Positions 51,593 through 60,607 of a DNA stretch of 64,000 nt are shown here, in pieces (position 1 is the stretch's first letter; each line of letters begins with the position of its first letter). Both the position numbers and the translations under genes were made by a program. The DNA is from Phycisphaera sp. (GTDB lineage Bacteria > Planctomycetota > Phycisphaerae > Phycisphaerales > UBA1924): the NCBI GenBank assembly GCA_025916675.1, contig CP098402.1:2909205-2973204 (forward strand), written 5' to 3'. The notes under the pieces were generated by a model that did no database searches, was not told the origin of the DNA, and worked only from the letters and a program-made list of their open reading frames with translations.

Positions 51593-51700
51593 CCACGCTC
51601 CTTTGGTGAGACGCTGGGGTTCCAGAAGAAGCACGACATCCCCATCGGCAAGCACCGCCGGACCACGGTTGTCTGCCCGATGATCCCCGGCGGTCAGAGC
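51593..51700 (+). pseudogene. Fragment of a VOC/glyoxalase gene
   Basis: The plus frame at 51602-51694 reads FGETLGFQKKHDIPIGKHRR, then TTVVCPMIPGG. This matches the start of VOC proteins (FY-E-LGF-KK-DIP-G, TVVSP-DPGG). Upstream there is no start or first strand, and downstream the frame is lost, so at most a fragment remains. The GNAT remnant on the other strand partly overlaps it. Confidence 0.4.
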
Positions 51701-52088
51701 AATTTCTCGATCGGCATCCTCGGCGGAATCGAGCATGGTCTCTGGCAGCGATCCCACATCATCCGCACGAAGCCGAGCAAGCCCGAACGGCGACCGGGCG
51801 TGATCCAACGCGGCTCGGACGAATGCTCTGTCGATACCGGCCCTTCCCTTCGAAGCCGGCGCAACATGGAGAGGTGCCACACTCGGCCGAAAATCCGATC
51901 ATCACAAAAGGGATCGCGGTTGAGCCCGCACACTCCAACGAATTCCGTGTCGTCGAGACCTCGAAGAGGGCCTCGCCCGGACCGGCGAACCGGTTGAGTC
52001 CGGCTTCCCACTCATCGCGCAGGCGAGTGCCGCTGGCGATCAGTTGGTCGAGGCAACGAAGCTCTTGGATGTATTGGACGGAGAACAC
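51700..52088 (-). pseudogene. GNAT acetyltransferase gene broken by two frameshifts
   Basis: Three successive minus-strand frames together read like one GNAT protein. First comes LRDEWEAGLNRFAGPGEALF (from a GTG at 52088), then FVGVCGLNRDPFCDDRIFGR with VWHL (frame changed near 51975), then HVAPASKGRAGIDRAFVRAA, LDHARSPFGLARLRADD (frame changed again near 51880). GRV-HL-VAP---GRGIGRALV is the acetyl-CoA-binding core of the fold. The expected C-terminal strand is not recognisable. Two frameshifts within 400 bases indicate decay, not sequencing error. Confidence 0.7.
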
Positions 52089-52261
52089 GGCGGAGCCCCG
52101 GATACGAGCAATCGTGCTCGAGCAGAACGCTCAAGCCCCAAGAACTTGCTCCGGCTGTTCTTGCCGATCCGAATTGGGGATGACAGAACTCCGGTTGAAC
52201 TCTTTGCTTCTCAAATAGGATCCGGAGCCCATGAACAGTGAATCTCGCCCTAGCTCTGGTC

Positions 52262-53098
52262 TCAGACTGAGCCTACGGCAAGTTCTGATTTCCTCCCAAC
52301 GCACACGAAGTGCGCGCTTGCTCCCATGAGAGAAGGTTCAGACTCTATGCGCCCGAGCAACTCAAAGAACCGCTCTCGGCCCTGATCCGAGCAATCGGAC
52401 AGCGACAGACCGGTTAGCCAGGCTGGTCCTTCAACCGCGAGCAAATTGCAGCCCCTGAACCCGACTTCGGCTACCTCGTCGAGAAATTCGTCAGGCGTAT
52501 GGAAGTACGCAGTGGTAAAGAACCCGGGGTGCCGAGCCCGGTTTTGATGTCGACCGCTCCGAAGATCTTCATTGACGATCGCCGTGAAGTCCGGATTATC
52601 GAGTAATCCTCGCACGATCCCATCGAGAGCCGATGCGAATCGAGATATCGCTGCGGCTATCACCACACCTCCAGGCTTCAATACGCGTAGTGCCTCGGAC
52701 AAACAGGCGATCCGATCGGCACGCTCGTGCAAGTGGTAGAGCGGCCCCAAGAGAAGCACGACATCGACCGTTTCACTTGATCGAGGCAATGAACGACAGT
52801 CACCCACCTCAATGGATGCCAGAGCGACTGATTTGTTGTTGCTCCGGGCCCCGGCCTGCTCAATGTGCAGTGGAACAACGTCCATGAGATGGACCTCGTG
52901 GCCCATCGATGACAACCAGAATGCATACTCGCCCGGTCCGCCACCGATGTCGTACACACAACACCTCTCCATCGGGAGAGTTCGCTCGATGATCGACTTT
53001 GTACGCTCAAACTCGATTCCACCACGCCCGGACAGGCGATCGGCTTCGATGCCCTCAGCATAATGCGCAAGAATGTCCTCGTCGGGGGTTGTATCCAT
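52262..53098 (-). CDS. Class I SAM-dependent methyltransferase
   Basis: The 278-residue methyltransferase has motif I VYDIGGGPGEYAFWLSSMGHEV, motif II HLMDVVPLHIEQA, the acidic DCRSLP and motif IV VDVVLLLGPLYHLHERADR, followed by SEALRVLKPGGVVIAA. The LGPLYHLHE pattern is typical of small-molecule methyltransferases of the methyltransf_11/25 kind; no substrate can be named. Its base composition is clearly lower in GC than the core genes nearby, and it lies next to the 3' end of tRNA-Pro, suggesting later acquisition. The ATG at 53098 is preferred over a TTG at 53116. Confidence 0.82.
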   Translation of the reverse strand: MDTTPDEDILAHYAEGIEADRLSGRGGIEFERTKSIIERTLPMERCCVYDIGGGPGEYAFWLSSMGHEVHLMDVVPLHIEQAGARSNNKSVALASIEVGDCRSLPRSSETVDVVLLLGPLYHLHERADRIACLSEALRVLKPGGVVIAAAISRFASALDGIVRGLLDNPDFTAIVNEDLRSGRHQNRARHPGFFTTAYFHTPDEFLDEVAEVGFRGCNLLAVEGPAWLTGLSLSDCSDQGRERFFELLGRIESEPSLMGASAHFVCVGRKSELAVGSV

Positions 53099-53245
53099 GT
53101 GGACTGGCACCGACAAAGAGGGCGGCAGACTCGTTGAGATGGTAGCGTGATCATCCCGCAGCGCAGAAGCGGAGTGGGGGATGGGGTTGAACCAGTTCTA
53201 AACACTGGAAGCTTCGACACTTACCGAAGCTTTTGCAAAATTGAA

Positions 53246-53319
53246 TCGGGGTGAGAGGATTCGAACCTCCGACCTTCTCGTCCCGAACGAGACGCGCTAC
53301 CAAGCTGCGCTACACCCCG
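53246..53319 (-). tRNA. tRNA-Pro(CGG)
   Basis: The 74-base minus-strand cloverleaf has acceptor CGGGGTG pairing with CACCCCG and discriminator A. The D-arm has TAGCGCAGCTTGGTAGCGC. The anticodon loop TTCGGGA sits between TCTCG and CGAGA (anticodon CGG, proline), and the T-loop is TTCGAAT between GGAGG and CCTCT. No CCA is encoded. The 3' end faces the low-GC accessory stretch. Confidence 0.95.
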
Positions 53320-53384
53320 GAAGGCCGTCATGGTACGCCGCCGCCACACGCGGGGCGAATCGGCACCCGCCGGCCCGAGAGCGG

Positions 53385-54140
53385 TCAGTTCTGGATCTGC
53401 GGCTGCACCGTATAGATGTTGTCCTCGACCGTCGAGGGATCGCCATCGGGGCCCGCCGAGTAGAAGTACGGCCGCCCGTTGGAACTCAGGCCCCCGTCGG
53501 CGTCCATCATGGCCGGATCCCGGCGGACCTCACGCGGGTAGTACTCGCCGGCCGGTGCGGGGCCGAGGAAGTCCGTGGCATCGAGTCGCTCCGCGGTCCG
53601 GCGGACCCCGTGGAAAGCCGGGTGGACGAACCGAATGGGGTTCCCCCACGCGTCGAGCACGGTCATCAGTTCCGGTTCGCTCTCACCGGGCGCGTCCGTG
53701 AGCGTGGCGGCATCGGTGTACGCGAACAGGCGATAGTTCTTCGCGTCGAGCCCTTCCAATAGATTTGACACGCCCGACACCCGGCTCGCCTCGGCGAGGA
53801 ACAGGCCAACGCTGTTGATCGGCCGGTCATTGTCCGCATCCCACGCATCGGCCAGCGGCATGTACACGATCGTGCCGCTCGGATTGCCCTCGTCCTGCCT
53901 CGGATCGATGATCGACGATGGCGGCACCTTCCGGTCGGTGGCCTGCAAGTAGCTGTTCATCGCGTTGTCCAGCACCTTGATCAGGTCGCGAGTCTGGCTG
54001 GCCTTGCCACCTTCCACCACGCGGGCCCCCACCGCCAGCCCCAGCGCGATCAGCACCGAGACGATCAGGATCACCACCAGCAGTTCGATGAGCGTGAAGC
54101 CTCGTTGCCACGCCGCCGTTCGTGTTCGCATGTTCACCAT
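53385..54140 (-). CDS. Prepilin-type (GFTLIELLVV) protein
   Basis: The 251-residue protein begins with a short basic leader and GFTLIELLVVILIVSVLIAL, a prepilin peptidase site and N-terminal helix (cut after Gly14). After it comes GKASQTRDLIKVLDNAMNSYLQATD, typical of type II secretion pseudopilins (GspG/H-like), then an extracellular domain. It is the second such protein in the window and is not in a secretion operon. AGGGGA six bases upstream fixes the ATG at 54140. tRNA-Pro and the accessory stretch lie downstream; secA lies upstream on the same strand. Confidence 0.85.
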   Translation of the reverse strand: MVNMRTRTAAWQRGFTLIELLVVILIVSVLIALGLAVGARVVEGGKASQTRDLIKVLDNAMNSYLQATDRKVPPSSIIDPRQDEGNPSGTIVYMPLADAWDADNDRPINSVGLFLAEASRVSGVSNLLEGLDAKNYRLFAYTDAATLTDAPGESEPELMTVLDAWGNPIRFVHPAFHGVRRTAERLDATDFLGPAPAGEYYPREVRRDPAMMDADGGLSSNGRPYFYSAGPDGDPSTVEDNIYTVQPQIQN

Positions 54141-54259
54141 CGCCGATCCCCTCCCGCGTCTTGGATTTGTGCCGGGACCCACGGGCCCATCACCCGCCCC
54201 GGCTGCCGATGCCCCGATCCGAAAACCCGATCGGAACCCCGGATCGATACCCATGGTAC

Positions 54260-54282
54260 AGCCACCGGACGCTCCGGTGGCT
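54260..54282 (-). terminator. Hairpin after secA
   Basis: AGCCACCGGA and TCCGGTGGCT form a perfect 10-bp stem with a 3-base loop, 85 bases past the secA stop. No T-run follows on the minus strand. Confidence 0.5.
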
Positions 54283-54366
54283 CTCGGGGAGGGAGGCCGA
54301 GCCACGAACCCATCCGCAGCCAATGGCACGGGGGTTCGATTTCCCGAACAAACTTATACCGGCGGC

Positions 54367-57300
54367 CTACATCATGCCCGACCCAGGGATCGAACCGCCC
54401 CCAGGAGGGCGCCCCCCCGCTGCGGGGCCAGCCGGTGTCGGTCGAGCGCCGCCGGGACCACCCGGTCCGCCCTGGCCGCCGCCCCGCCGGCCGCCGACCA
54501 TCGGCCCGAGCCCGCTGCGGCTCAGGGCCTGCTCGGGGCCAACCTGGATCTTGAAGATGTAGTCGGTCACGCGTGTCCGCACGGCCTGCTGCATCTCGCC
54601 GAACAGCGTCGCACCCTCGCTCTTGTACGCGATGCGCGGGTCTTGCTGGCTGAACGCGCGGAAGCTGATGCCGTCGCGCAACTGGTCCATCTGGTACAGG
54701 TGGTCGCGCCACTGGTTGTCGAGCGCTTCGAGGAGCACCATGCGCTCCAGGTGCAGCATCTCGGCCCGCAGCAGTTCCTCGATGCGGCCGCTCACCACAC
54801 CCTCACGCTGCTCGCCGCGCATGCCCTTCATCCAGTCGGGCACACCCGTCCGCAGGCTGAAGCGTTGCTTCAGGTGCGCGTCGAGCGTCTCGTCGGTCGG
54901 GCACGCCAACGCGTCCTTGATCTCCTTATCAAGCCGACCCGATTCCACGAACTCCCGAGACGCTTCTTCGACCTGCTTCTGTAGCGCCGCGGGATTCGTC
55001 TTGCGGAGCTGCTCCTCGGTGAGCCCGAGCTGGTAGCGCCGATTGGCCCACTCGGCGAGCTGCCCGAGCGCATCGCCCGGGCTGGTGCGCATCAGGTTCC
55101 GCGTCACGTTCATCGCAAACTCGGCCGGGTACTTCACCTCGAGGTCGTTGTATACCTCGCGGGCCTTCTGCTTGATGAGCTCGCCCGCCGAGTTCTCCTC
55201 GGCCGTCTCGGCATCAACCAGTTCCTGCACACCGACCTCGATGCCGAAACGCTTCTTGGCCCAGTCGGCAAGCTCCACGGCGCCGTAGTGCGCCTCGGTG
55301 AACCGCGCCAGGCCCGCAAGGTCGGCCTGGTCAATCTTCTCGTGCGCCCGCACGACCAGCGTGTCCATCACGTGCCGCCGTTCGGATGCCCCGCCCTCGC
55401 GCAGGTCCGCCGCGTGCAGTTCGACATCGAAGCGGCTCTTGGCCCAGTTGATGAGGCCGGCCGAATCGAAGTCGACGCTGACCTCCGAGCCCTCCATGGG
55501 CATGTACTCGCCCAGGGTCAGGTCGATCATCTGCCGCGCGTCCTCCTTGGCCTCGCGCCGGATGATGGTGTCCATCTCCTCCTGATCCTTGCCACGCAGC
55601 CGATCGCTCAACACCGAGCAATCGAGCTGCTGCTTGGCATACTCCGCAGCGCACTGCGCCGGGTAATCGGTGTCGAGGTACTGCTCGCAGGCCTCATCAA
55701 CCACCACATCGATGTAATTCAGCACCAAGCCCTTCACGTCGCGGCCCTCGAGCACGCGCTGGCGCAACCCGTAGAAGTACTGCCGCTGGTGCTCCATCAC
55801 CTCGTCGTACTCAAGGATGTTTTTGCGTGTCTGGAAGTTGCGTTCCTCGACCTTACGCTGGGCTCGCTCGAAGCTCTTGCTCAGCCACGGGTGCTCGATG
55901 GCGTCGCCCTCCTTCATGCCGCCCACCTTCGACAGGAAGTTCTGCATCGCCGCGCCCGCGAACATCTTCATCAGAGGATCTTCAAGACTCACGAAGAACC
56001 GCGTCGAGCCGTTATCACCCTGGCGGCCCGAACGACCACGCAACTGGTTGTCGATGCGCCGGCTCTCGTGCCGCTCGGTGCCGATCACGTGCAGGCCGCC
56101 CATGTCCTCGATATTGTCAAACCAACGAATCCGATGCAGCAGGAACCGCCCGCACGCGTCGAGCTCGGCCATCAACTCATCGCGTGTTGCCGCCTCCACC
56201 TGCTTGTCAGTCAAGTACGTGTGGTGCTCCGCCCACCGCTTGAGCAACGCGAATTCGACGTCCTCGAACGGCATCTGCTCGATGTCGCGCTTGCTCAGCC
56301 CGGCTTCCTTCAATTCCGTCTGCGCGATCTTTCGGAACACATTCTCGCGCAGCTCGTCTTCGGTGGCCTGCGGCGTCAGCTCTCGCGACGCGATGCTCCG
56401 GCGCAGCCAGTGATCGATCAACTGCTCGCGGCTGCACTTGCCCAGCTTGATGTCCGTGCCGCGACCGGCCATGTTCGTGGCGATCATCACCGCCCCGATC
56501 TGGCCCGCGTTCACCACGATGTGCGCCTCGCGCTCGTGCTGCTTGGCATTCAGCACCTCGTGCTTCACGCCGTGCTTGCGCTGGAGCATCTTGCCGAGGA
56601 ACTCGCTCCGCTCCACACTCGTCGTGCCAACCAAAATCGGTCGCCCAACGTCGTGGAACGCCTTGATCTCGTCGACGATCGCCTCCCACTTGTCCTTCTC
56701 GCGAAGGAACATCAGGTCGTCGTAGTCGTTGCGCGTGATCTCGCGGTTGGTAGGGATGCTCACGACGTCGAGGCTGTAGATGTCGTTGAACTCTTGCGCC
56801 TCGGTGTCGGCCGTACCCGTCATGCCCGCCAGACGCTCGTACATCTTGAAGAAGTTCTGGATCGTCACCGTCGCGACCGTCTGGGTCTCCTGCTTGACGG
56901 GCACCTTCTCCTTCGCCTCTACCGCCTGGTGCAACCCATCGCTCCACTGGCGGCCGATCATCGGGCGGCCCGTGAACGTATCCACGATCACGATGCTCGG
57001 CTCGCTCTGGCCCGTTTGCGGGCTGGGCGTGTTCATGATCACGTAATCGCGGTCGATCTCGTACACCACGTGCGCCCGCAGCGCCTGCTCCATCAGGTGG
57101 GGCAGGTCCATGTTCTCGTCGACATAGAAGGAGCCCACGCCCGCCTTGCGCTGCGCCTCGGCGATGCCGTCGTGCGTCAGGTACGCCTGCTTGCGCTCGA
57201 TCTTGATCTCGTAATACTGCGTGTGCCGATCGCGCTGCTCTTCCATCGCGGGCAGGCCCTTGCGCAGTTCGGCAAGCTCGGCCTGCATCCTCTTGGCCTC

Positions 57301-58452
57301 GTCCTTGTCACGAGCCGTCCGCACGTCGCCCTCGAGCGCCTTGATCCGGTTGACCGCCTCCTGCACCTGCTCGTCGGCCTGCGTCCAGGGCTTGTTGAGC
57401 TCGACCAGATGCCGTGCCAACTCGTCGGCCTGCTCGTACCGCGGGCGGTCTTCGTGCGCGGGGCCACTGATAATCAGCGGCGTCCGAGCCTCGTCGATCA
57501 GCGTCGAGTCCACCTCGTCGACCACCGCGAACTCACGCCGGCGCTGCACCTGCTCGGCCACCGACCGCTTCATGTTGTCACGCAGGTAGTCGAACCCGAA
57601 CTCGCTGGTCGTGCCATACACCACGTCGCAGCGGTACATCTGCCGCTTGATCTCCTCGGGCTGCATGTGCTGGGGGTGGATGGCCCCCACCGTCATGCCA
57701 AGGGCGTGGAAGAACGGGAACGTCCAGTCGCGATCGCGCTGCACCAGGTAGTCGTTCACCGTCACAACGTGGATCTTGAGACCCTCGACCGCCGCCAGGC
57801 ACGTGGCCAGCGGCGCGACGATCGTCTTGCCCTCGCCCGTCTTCATCTCGGCGATCTTGCCCTGGCTCAGCACCATCGCGCCGAGCAACTGCACGTCGAA
57901 CGGCCTCGCCCGGAACGGCGGGCGGCTCTCGGGAATCAGCTCTCGCACCGCCGCGTAGAACGCCGGCGGGATCTCCACCCGCATCCATCCGGGGATCGGC
58001 TCGGCCGAACCCAGAAACTCTTCCTTCTCGTCGGGCACAGCGCCCTGGGGCGGCTCGCCCATGAAGGTCTTGGGGATTAGCACGGGCAGTTCGGCCGCCT
58101 GCTTCATCAGGTCGGCGTGCAGCGTCCGCATGTCCTCGGACAGCTTGCTCGCGTCGAACTCGTGCTCGGGGTTCAGCGTGTTGCGGATGCCCACCGACCG
58201 GTCCATCGCCTCGCGCGCCACGGCGAACACGTCGGGCAGCACCGCCTCGGCCTTCTCGCCGTCGGTGATGCGTTTGCGGAACGAGCCAAACTTCTTGCGC
58301 AGCTCCGTGTCGGTCAGCGCGCCCATCTCGTCGCTCAGCGCGTTGATCTGGTCGACCTTGCTGGTGTACTTCTTGACGAACCGCTCGTTGCGCGTGCCGA
58401 TGATCTTGTTCAGCACGGGCCCGATGACGGGGATGCCCTGGTTGCCTGCCAT
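54367..58452 (-). CDS. secA: Preprotein translocase ATPase SecA, enlarged
   Basis: SecA drives proteins through SecYEG by ATP hydrolysis. At 1361 residues it is about 450 longer than usual. An extra segment of about 90 residues (about 92-182) splits the N-terminal domain ahead of Walker A (MKTGEGKT, 203-210). DEVDSTLIDEARTPLIISG, NMAGRGTDIKLG and GTERHESRRIDNQLRGRSGR are intact, as is the scaffold-helix region NILEYDEVMEHQR. A large insertion follows in the C-terminal domain, with three copies of a LxxWAxxRF repeat (near residues 1000, 1060 and 1131). The tail is Gly/Pro-rich and lacks the C-terminal zinc finger. The ATG at 58452 starts the conserved N-terminus. Confidence 0.95.
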   Translation of the reverse strand: MAGNQGIPVIGPVLNKIIGTRNERFVKKYTSKVDQINALSDEMGALTDTELRKKFGSFRKRITDGEKAEAVLPDVFAVAREAMDRSVGIRNTLNPEHEFDASKLSEDMRTLHADLMKQAAELPVLIPKTFMGEPPQGAVPDEKEEFLGSAEPIPGWMRVEIPPAFYAAVRELIPESRPPFRARPFDVQLLGAMVLSQGKIAEMKTGEGKTIVAPLATCLAAVEGLKIHVVTVNDYLVQRDRDWTFPFFHALGMTVGAIHPQHMQPEEIKRQMYRCDVVYGTTSEFGFDYLRDNMKRSVAEQVQRRREFAVVDEVDSTLIDEARTPLIISGPAHEDRPRYEQADELARHLVELNKPWTQADEQVQEAVNRIKALEGDVRTARDKDEAKRMQAELAELRKGLPAMEEQRDRHTQYYEIKIERKQAYLTHDGIAEAQRKAGVGSFYVDENMDLPHLMEQALRAHVVYEIDRDYVIMNTPSPQTGQSEPSIVIVDTFTGRPMIGRQWSDGLHQAVEAKEKVPVKQETQTVATVTIQNFFKMYERLAGMTGTADTEAQEFNDIYSLDVVSIPTNREITRNDYDDLMFLREKDKWEAIVDEIKAFHDVGRPILVGTTSVERSEFLGKMLQRKHGVKHEVLNAKQHEREAHIVVNAGQIGAVMIATNMAGRGTDIKLGKCSREQLIDHWLRRSIASRELTPQATEDELRENVFRKIAQTELKEAGLSKRDIEQMPFEDVEFALLKRWAEHHTYLTDKQVEAATRDELMAELDACGRFLLHRIRWFDNIEDMGGLHVIGTERHESRRIDNQLRGRSGRQGDNGSTRFFVSLEDPLMKMFAGAAMQNFLSKVGGMKEGDAIEHPWLSKSFERAQRKVEERNFQTRKNILEYDEVMEHQRQYFYGLRQRVLEGRDVKGLVLNYIDVVVDEACEQYLDTDYPAQCAAEYAKQQLDCSVLSDRLRGKDQEEMDTIIRREAKEDARQMIDLTLGEYMPMEGSEVSVDFDSAGLINWAKSRFDVELHAADLREGGASERRHVMDTLVVRAHEKIDQADLAGLARFTEAHYGAVELADWAKKRFGIEVGVQELVDAETAEENSAGELIKQKAREVYNDLEVKYPAEFAMNVTRNLMRTSPGDALGQLAEWANRRYQLGLTEEQLRKTNPAALQKQVEEASREFVESGRLDKEIKDALACPTDETLDAHLKQRFSLRTGVPDWMKGMRGEQREGVVSGRIEELLRAEMLHLERMVLLEALDNQWRDHLYQMDQLRDGISFRAFSQQDPRIAYKSEGATLFGEMQQAVRTRVTDYIFKIQVGPEQALSRSGLGPMVGGRRGGGQGGPGGPGGARPTPAGPAAGGRPPGGGSIPGSGMM

Positions 58453-58604
58453 GATGATGCCTCACGATGCCGCGCCACCGGCCGTGCCAGAAGAACGCAC
58501 GCCGCGACGCCCCGATGGGGTGTTGCCTTGGATGTGTACGAAGTCGGGCGAGAGGTGCCGCCCGCGCAAGCCGCCCGAGAGCGCCCACGCCGGCCCGAGA
58601 CCAT

Positions 58605-58958
58605 TCACGCCACAGCGGGCGGAGGCAGGTCCATCAACTCGTGCAGCCCGAAGGCCGCCGGCAACGCCCAGCCGACCTGGCCGGGTTCCGAGACAAAATC
58701 GGCAGACGGCACCGGCGCCACGCACCGGCCTTCGTCGGGCACCGCCGCGCACGCCAGCAGGCCCTCGACCATCCGGCCTAGCCCGACCACGCTCGTGCGC
58801 GCCTGCGGCCGGCCCTCGATCGCCTCGCGGACGCCCTGCGAGGACACCCGCATGGCCGCATCGGCCGACGCGAGCACAACCAGCAACGCCGCCAACGCCG
58901 CGAGCGAAGCCGCCCGGCTATTGGCATTTGTTCGTATTGTGTTCGCAGTTTGCGTCAT
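58605..58958 (-). CDS. Small exported or membrane-anchored protein, unknown
   Basis: I do not recognise this 117-residue protein. After about 14 residues a hydrophobic helix (AASLAALAALLVVLASADAAM) could be a signal peptide or anchor. The remaining 80 residues have two cysteines (LLACAAVP, GRCVAPVP) that may pair outside the cell. It lies 152 bases upstream of secA on the same strand. The start at 58958 has no clear ribosome-binding site, and the longer frame to 59171 would run through the region divergent with the TSCPD gene. Coding is likely but not certain. Confidence 0.5.
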   Translation of the reverse strand: MTQTANTIRTNANSRAASLAALAALLVVLASADAAMRVSSQGVREAIEGRPQARTSVVGLGRMVEGLLACAAVPDEGRCVAPVPSADFVSEPGQVGWALPAAFGLHELMDLPPPAVA

Positions 58959-59173
58959 GTGTATACCAGCATCATCATCGATCGGCCTTCCGGCATTCCC
59001 GCCAGATCTCACACGGGCCGGCAGCATCATAAGCGACAACCACCGCCATGAGTATCGGCCCGCCGCGGCCCCCAAACAACCCCATAGCCGCTTCTGATAC
59101 TCAACATCGAGAGGCCGGGGGGCCAACAGCCGATATCCTTCCCACCGCACGCGGCACCGGAGGCCCCCCAACG

Positions 59174-59557
59174 ATGCAATCGACCATGACCGATACGCCC
59201 ACCAAGCACGACCGCCGGATGCTGCCCAACACCCGAAACGCCGTCACACACAAGTTCTCCGTCGGTGGGCACGAGGGCTACCTCACCATCGGCCTCTACG
59301 ACGACGGCTCGCCCGGCGAGGTCTTTATCAAGATGGCCAAAGAAGGCTCGACCATCAAGGGCATGGTCCAAGCCTACTGCCGCGCCCTCAGCCTCGCGCT
59401 CCAATATGGATTACCCGTCGAAGAAGCCGTCACCCGCTTCAAGGGCATGCGCTTCGAGCCCATGGGCCACACGTCCAACCCCGAGATCCCTGAGGCAACA
59501 AGCCTGGTCGACTACGTGGCGCGATACCTCGACATCCACTACGCCAGCAACCGCTGA
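59174..59557 (+). CDS. Orphan TSCPD domain, like the C-terminus of B12-dependent ribonucleotide reductase
   Basis: The 127-residue protein matches the C-terminal TSCPD region of NrdJ-type (class II) ribonucleotide reductases: LPNTRNAVTHKFSVGGHEGYLTIGLYDDGSPGE (seen in parts), FIKMAKEGSTIKGM, ALSLALQYGLPVEEAV and FEPMGHTSNPEIPEATSLVD. The catalytic barrel is absent from this window, so it is a stand-alone domain, either acting with a separate NrdJ or having another role. The ATG at 59174 has GGAGG about 10 bases upstream. A terminator follows at 59581. Confidence 0.8.
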   Translation: MQSTMTDTPTKHDRRMLPNTRNAVTHKFSVGGHEGYLTIGLYDDGSPGEVFIKMAKEGSTIKGMVQAYCRALSLALQYGLPVEEAVTRFKGMRFEPMGHTSNPEIPEATSLVDYVARYLDIHYASNR

Positions 59558-59580
59558 GCAAGCGCCCGATCCCAAACGAG

Positions 59581-59606
59581 GCCCGGGCGCAAGTCCGGGC
59601 TTTCTT
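59581..59606 (+). terminator. Intrinsic terminator of the TSCPD gene
   Basis: GCCCGG (59581-59586) and CCGGGC (59595-59600) form a 6-bp stem around an 8-base loop, followed by TTTCTT. It lies 24 bases past the stop and ahead of the convergent dehydrogenase gene. Confidence 0.75.
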
Positions 59607-59619
59607 CGCTCCCAACAAA

Positions 59620-60594
59620 CTAGCCCACCCGATTCGCCGGCTCGTGCCCCTCCAAAATCGCCCGCACATTCCCCGCCACCATCGCCGTCATCATCTCCCG
59701 GTACCGCCGCTCGCCGCTGCCGATGTGCGGCGTCAGCACCGCGTTCTTCGCCGCGATGAGCCCCGGGTGTACCACCGGCTCGCGCTCGAACACGTCCAGC
59801 CCCGCGCCCCAGATCGTGCCGTTCTCCAAAGCCTCCGCCAACGCCGCCTCGTCGATTACCGGCCCGCGCGCGGTGTTGACCAGGATCGCGCTCGCCTTCA
59901 TCAGCCCCAACCGCCGCTTGTCGATCAGGTGCCGCGTGGCGTCGGTCAGCGGCGTGTGCACACTCACCACGTCGGCCCGAGCCAGCCCCTCGTCAAGCTC
60001 CACCCGCTCGGCCGCCAGCGGTGCCAACTCAAAATCCCAATGCCGGCTCCGCGCCACGTACAGCACGCGCATGCCCCAGCCGATACTCCGCAGCGCCACC
60101 GCCCGGCCGATCCGCCCCGCCCCCACGATCAGCAGCGTGCGACCCGTGAGGTCGGCCCCCAGAAAATCGCTCATCCCAAGCGGGCCGTTCGCCGGATACG
60201 CCTCGCTCCGCGCATACGCGTCGCCCTCCACCACCCGCCGTGCCACAGCCAGCAGCAGGGCCCACGCCAGGTCGGCCGTGCCCTCGGTCACCGCGTTGGG
60301 CGTGTTGGTGACGACCACGCCCGCCTCCTTGCAGGCGTCCAAATCGATGTTGTCCGTCCCCACGGCGTACTGGCACACGCCTCGCAGCGAGCCACCAGCC
60401 GCCGCGATCGTCTCCGCATCCACCTTATCGGTAAACATGCTCACCAGCACCCGGGTCCCCGGCAGCGCGTCGAGCACGGTCTGCCGCTCGGGCAACGCCT
60501 CCCCCAGCACGCGCACGCCCGCGCCACCCACGTCGAACGCCCCGGGCATCGCCCGCGTCACCACCACATCAGTCCCGTTGCCATTGCTCGCCAT
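59620..60594 (-). CDS. D-isomer-specific 2-hydroxyacid dehydrogenase
   Basis: The 324-residue NAD(P)-dependent enzyme interconverts 2-oxo and D-2-hydroxy acids. The cofactor site is LLIVGAGRIGRAVALRSIGWG. The catalytic set is Arg in VNTARGPVIDE, Glu in FEREP and His in LTPHIGSGERRYR. The GTDNIDLDACKEAGVVVTN stretch is typical of the glyoxylate/hydroxypyruvate reductase branch, which I favour over phosphoglycerate dehydrogenase because the ACT-type C-terminal domain is absent. The gene is 13 bases from the end of the Y-polymerase gene upstream, so it may be read from the same promoter. Confidence 0.9.
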   Translation of the reverse strand: MASNGNGTDVVVTRAMPGAFDVGGAGVRVLGEALPERQTVLDALPGTRVLVSMFTDKVDAETIAAAGGSLRGVCQYAVGTDNIDLDACKEAGVVVTNTPNAVTEGTADLAWALLLAVARRVVEGDAYARSEAYPANGPLGMSDFLGADLTGRTLLIVGAGRIGRAVALRSIGWGMRVLYVARSRHWDFELAPLAAERVELDEGLARADVVSVHTPLTDATRHLIDKRRLGLMKASAILVNTARGPVIDEAALAEALENGTIWGAGLDVFEREPVVHPGLIAAKNAVLTPHIGSGERRYREMMTAMVAGNVRAILEGHEPANRVG

Positions 60595-60607
60595 GCCCCA
60601 GCCTATC

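Noticed and set aside
55288-58080. Plus-strand frame of about 930 codons opposite secA
   Set aside because: Shadow of secA; the translation is His/Leu/Arg-biased with no motif.
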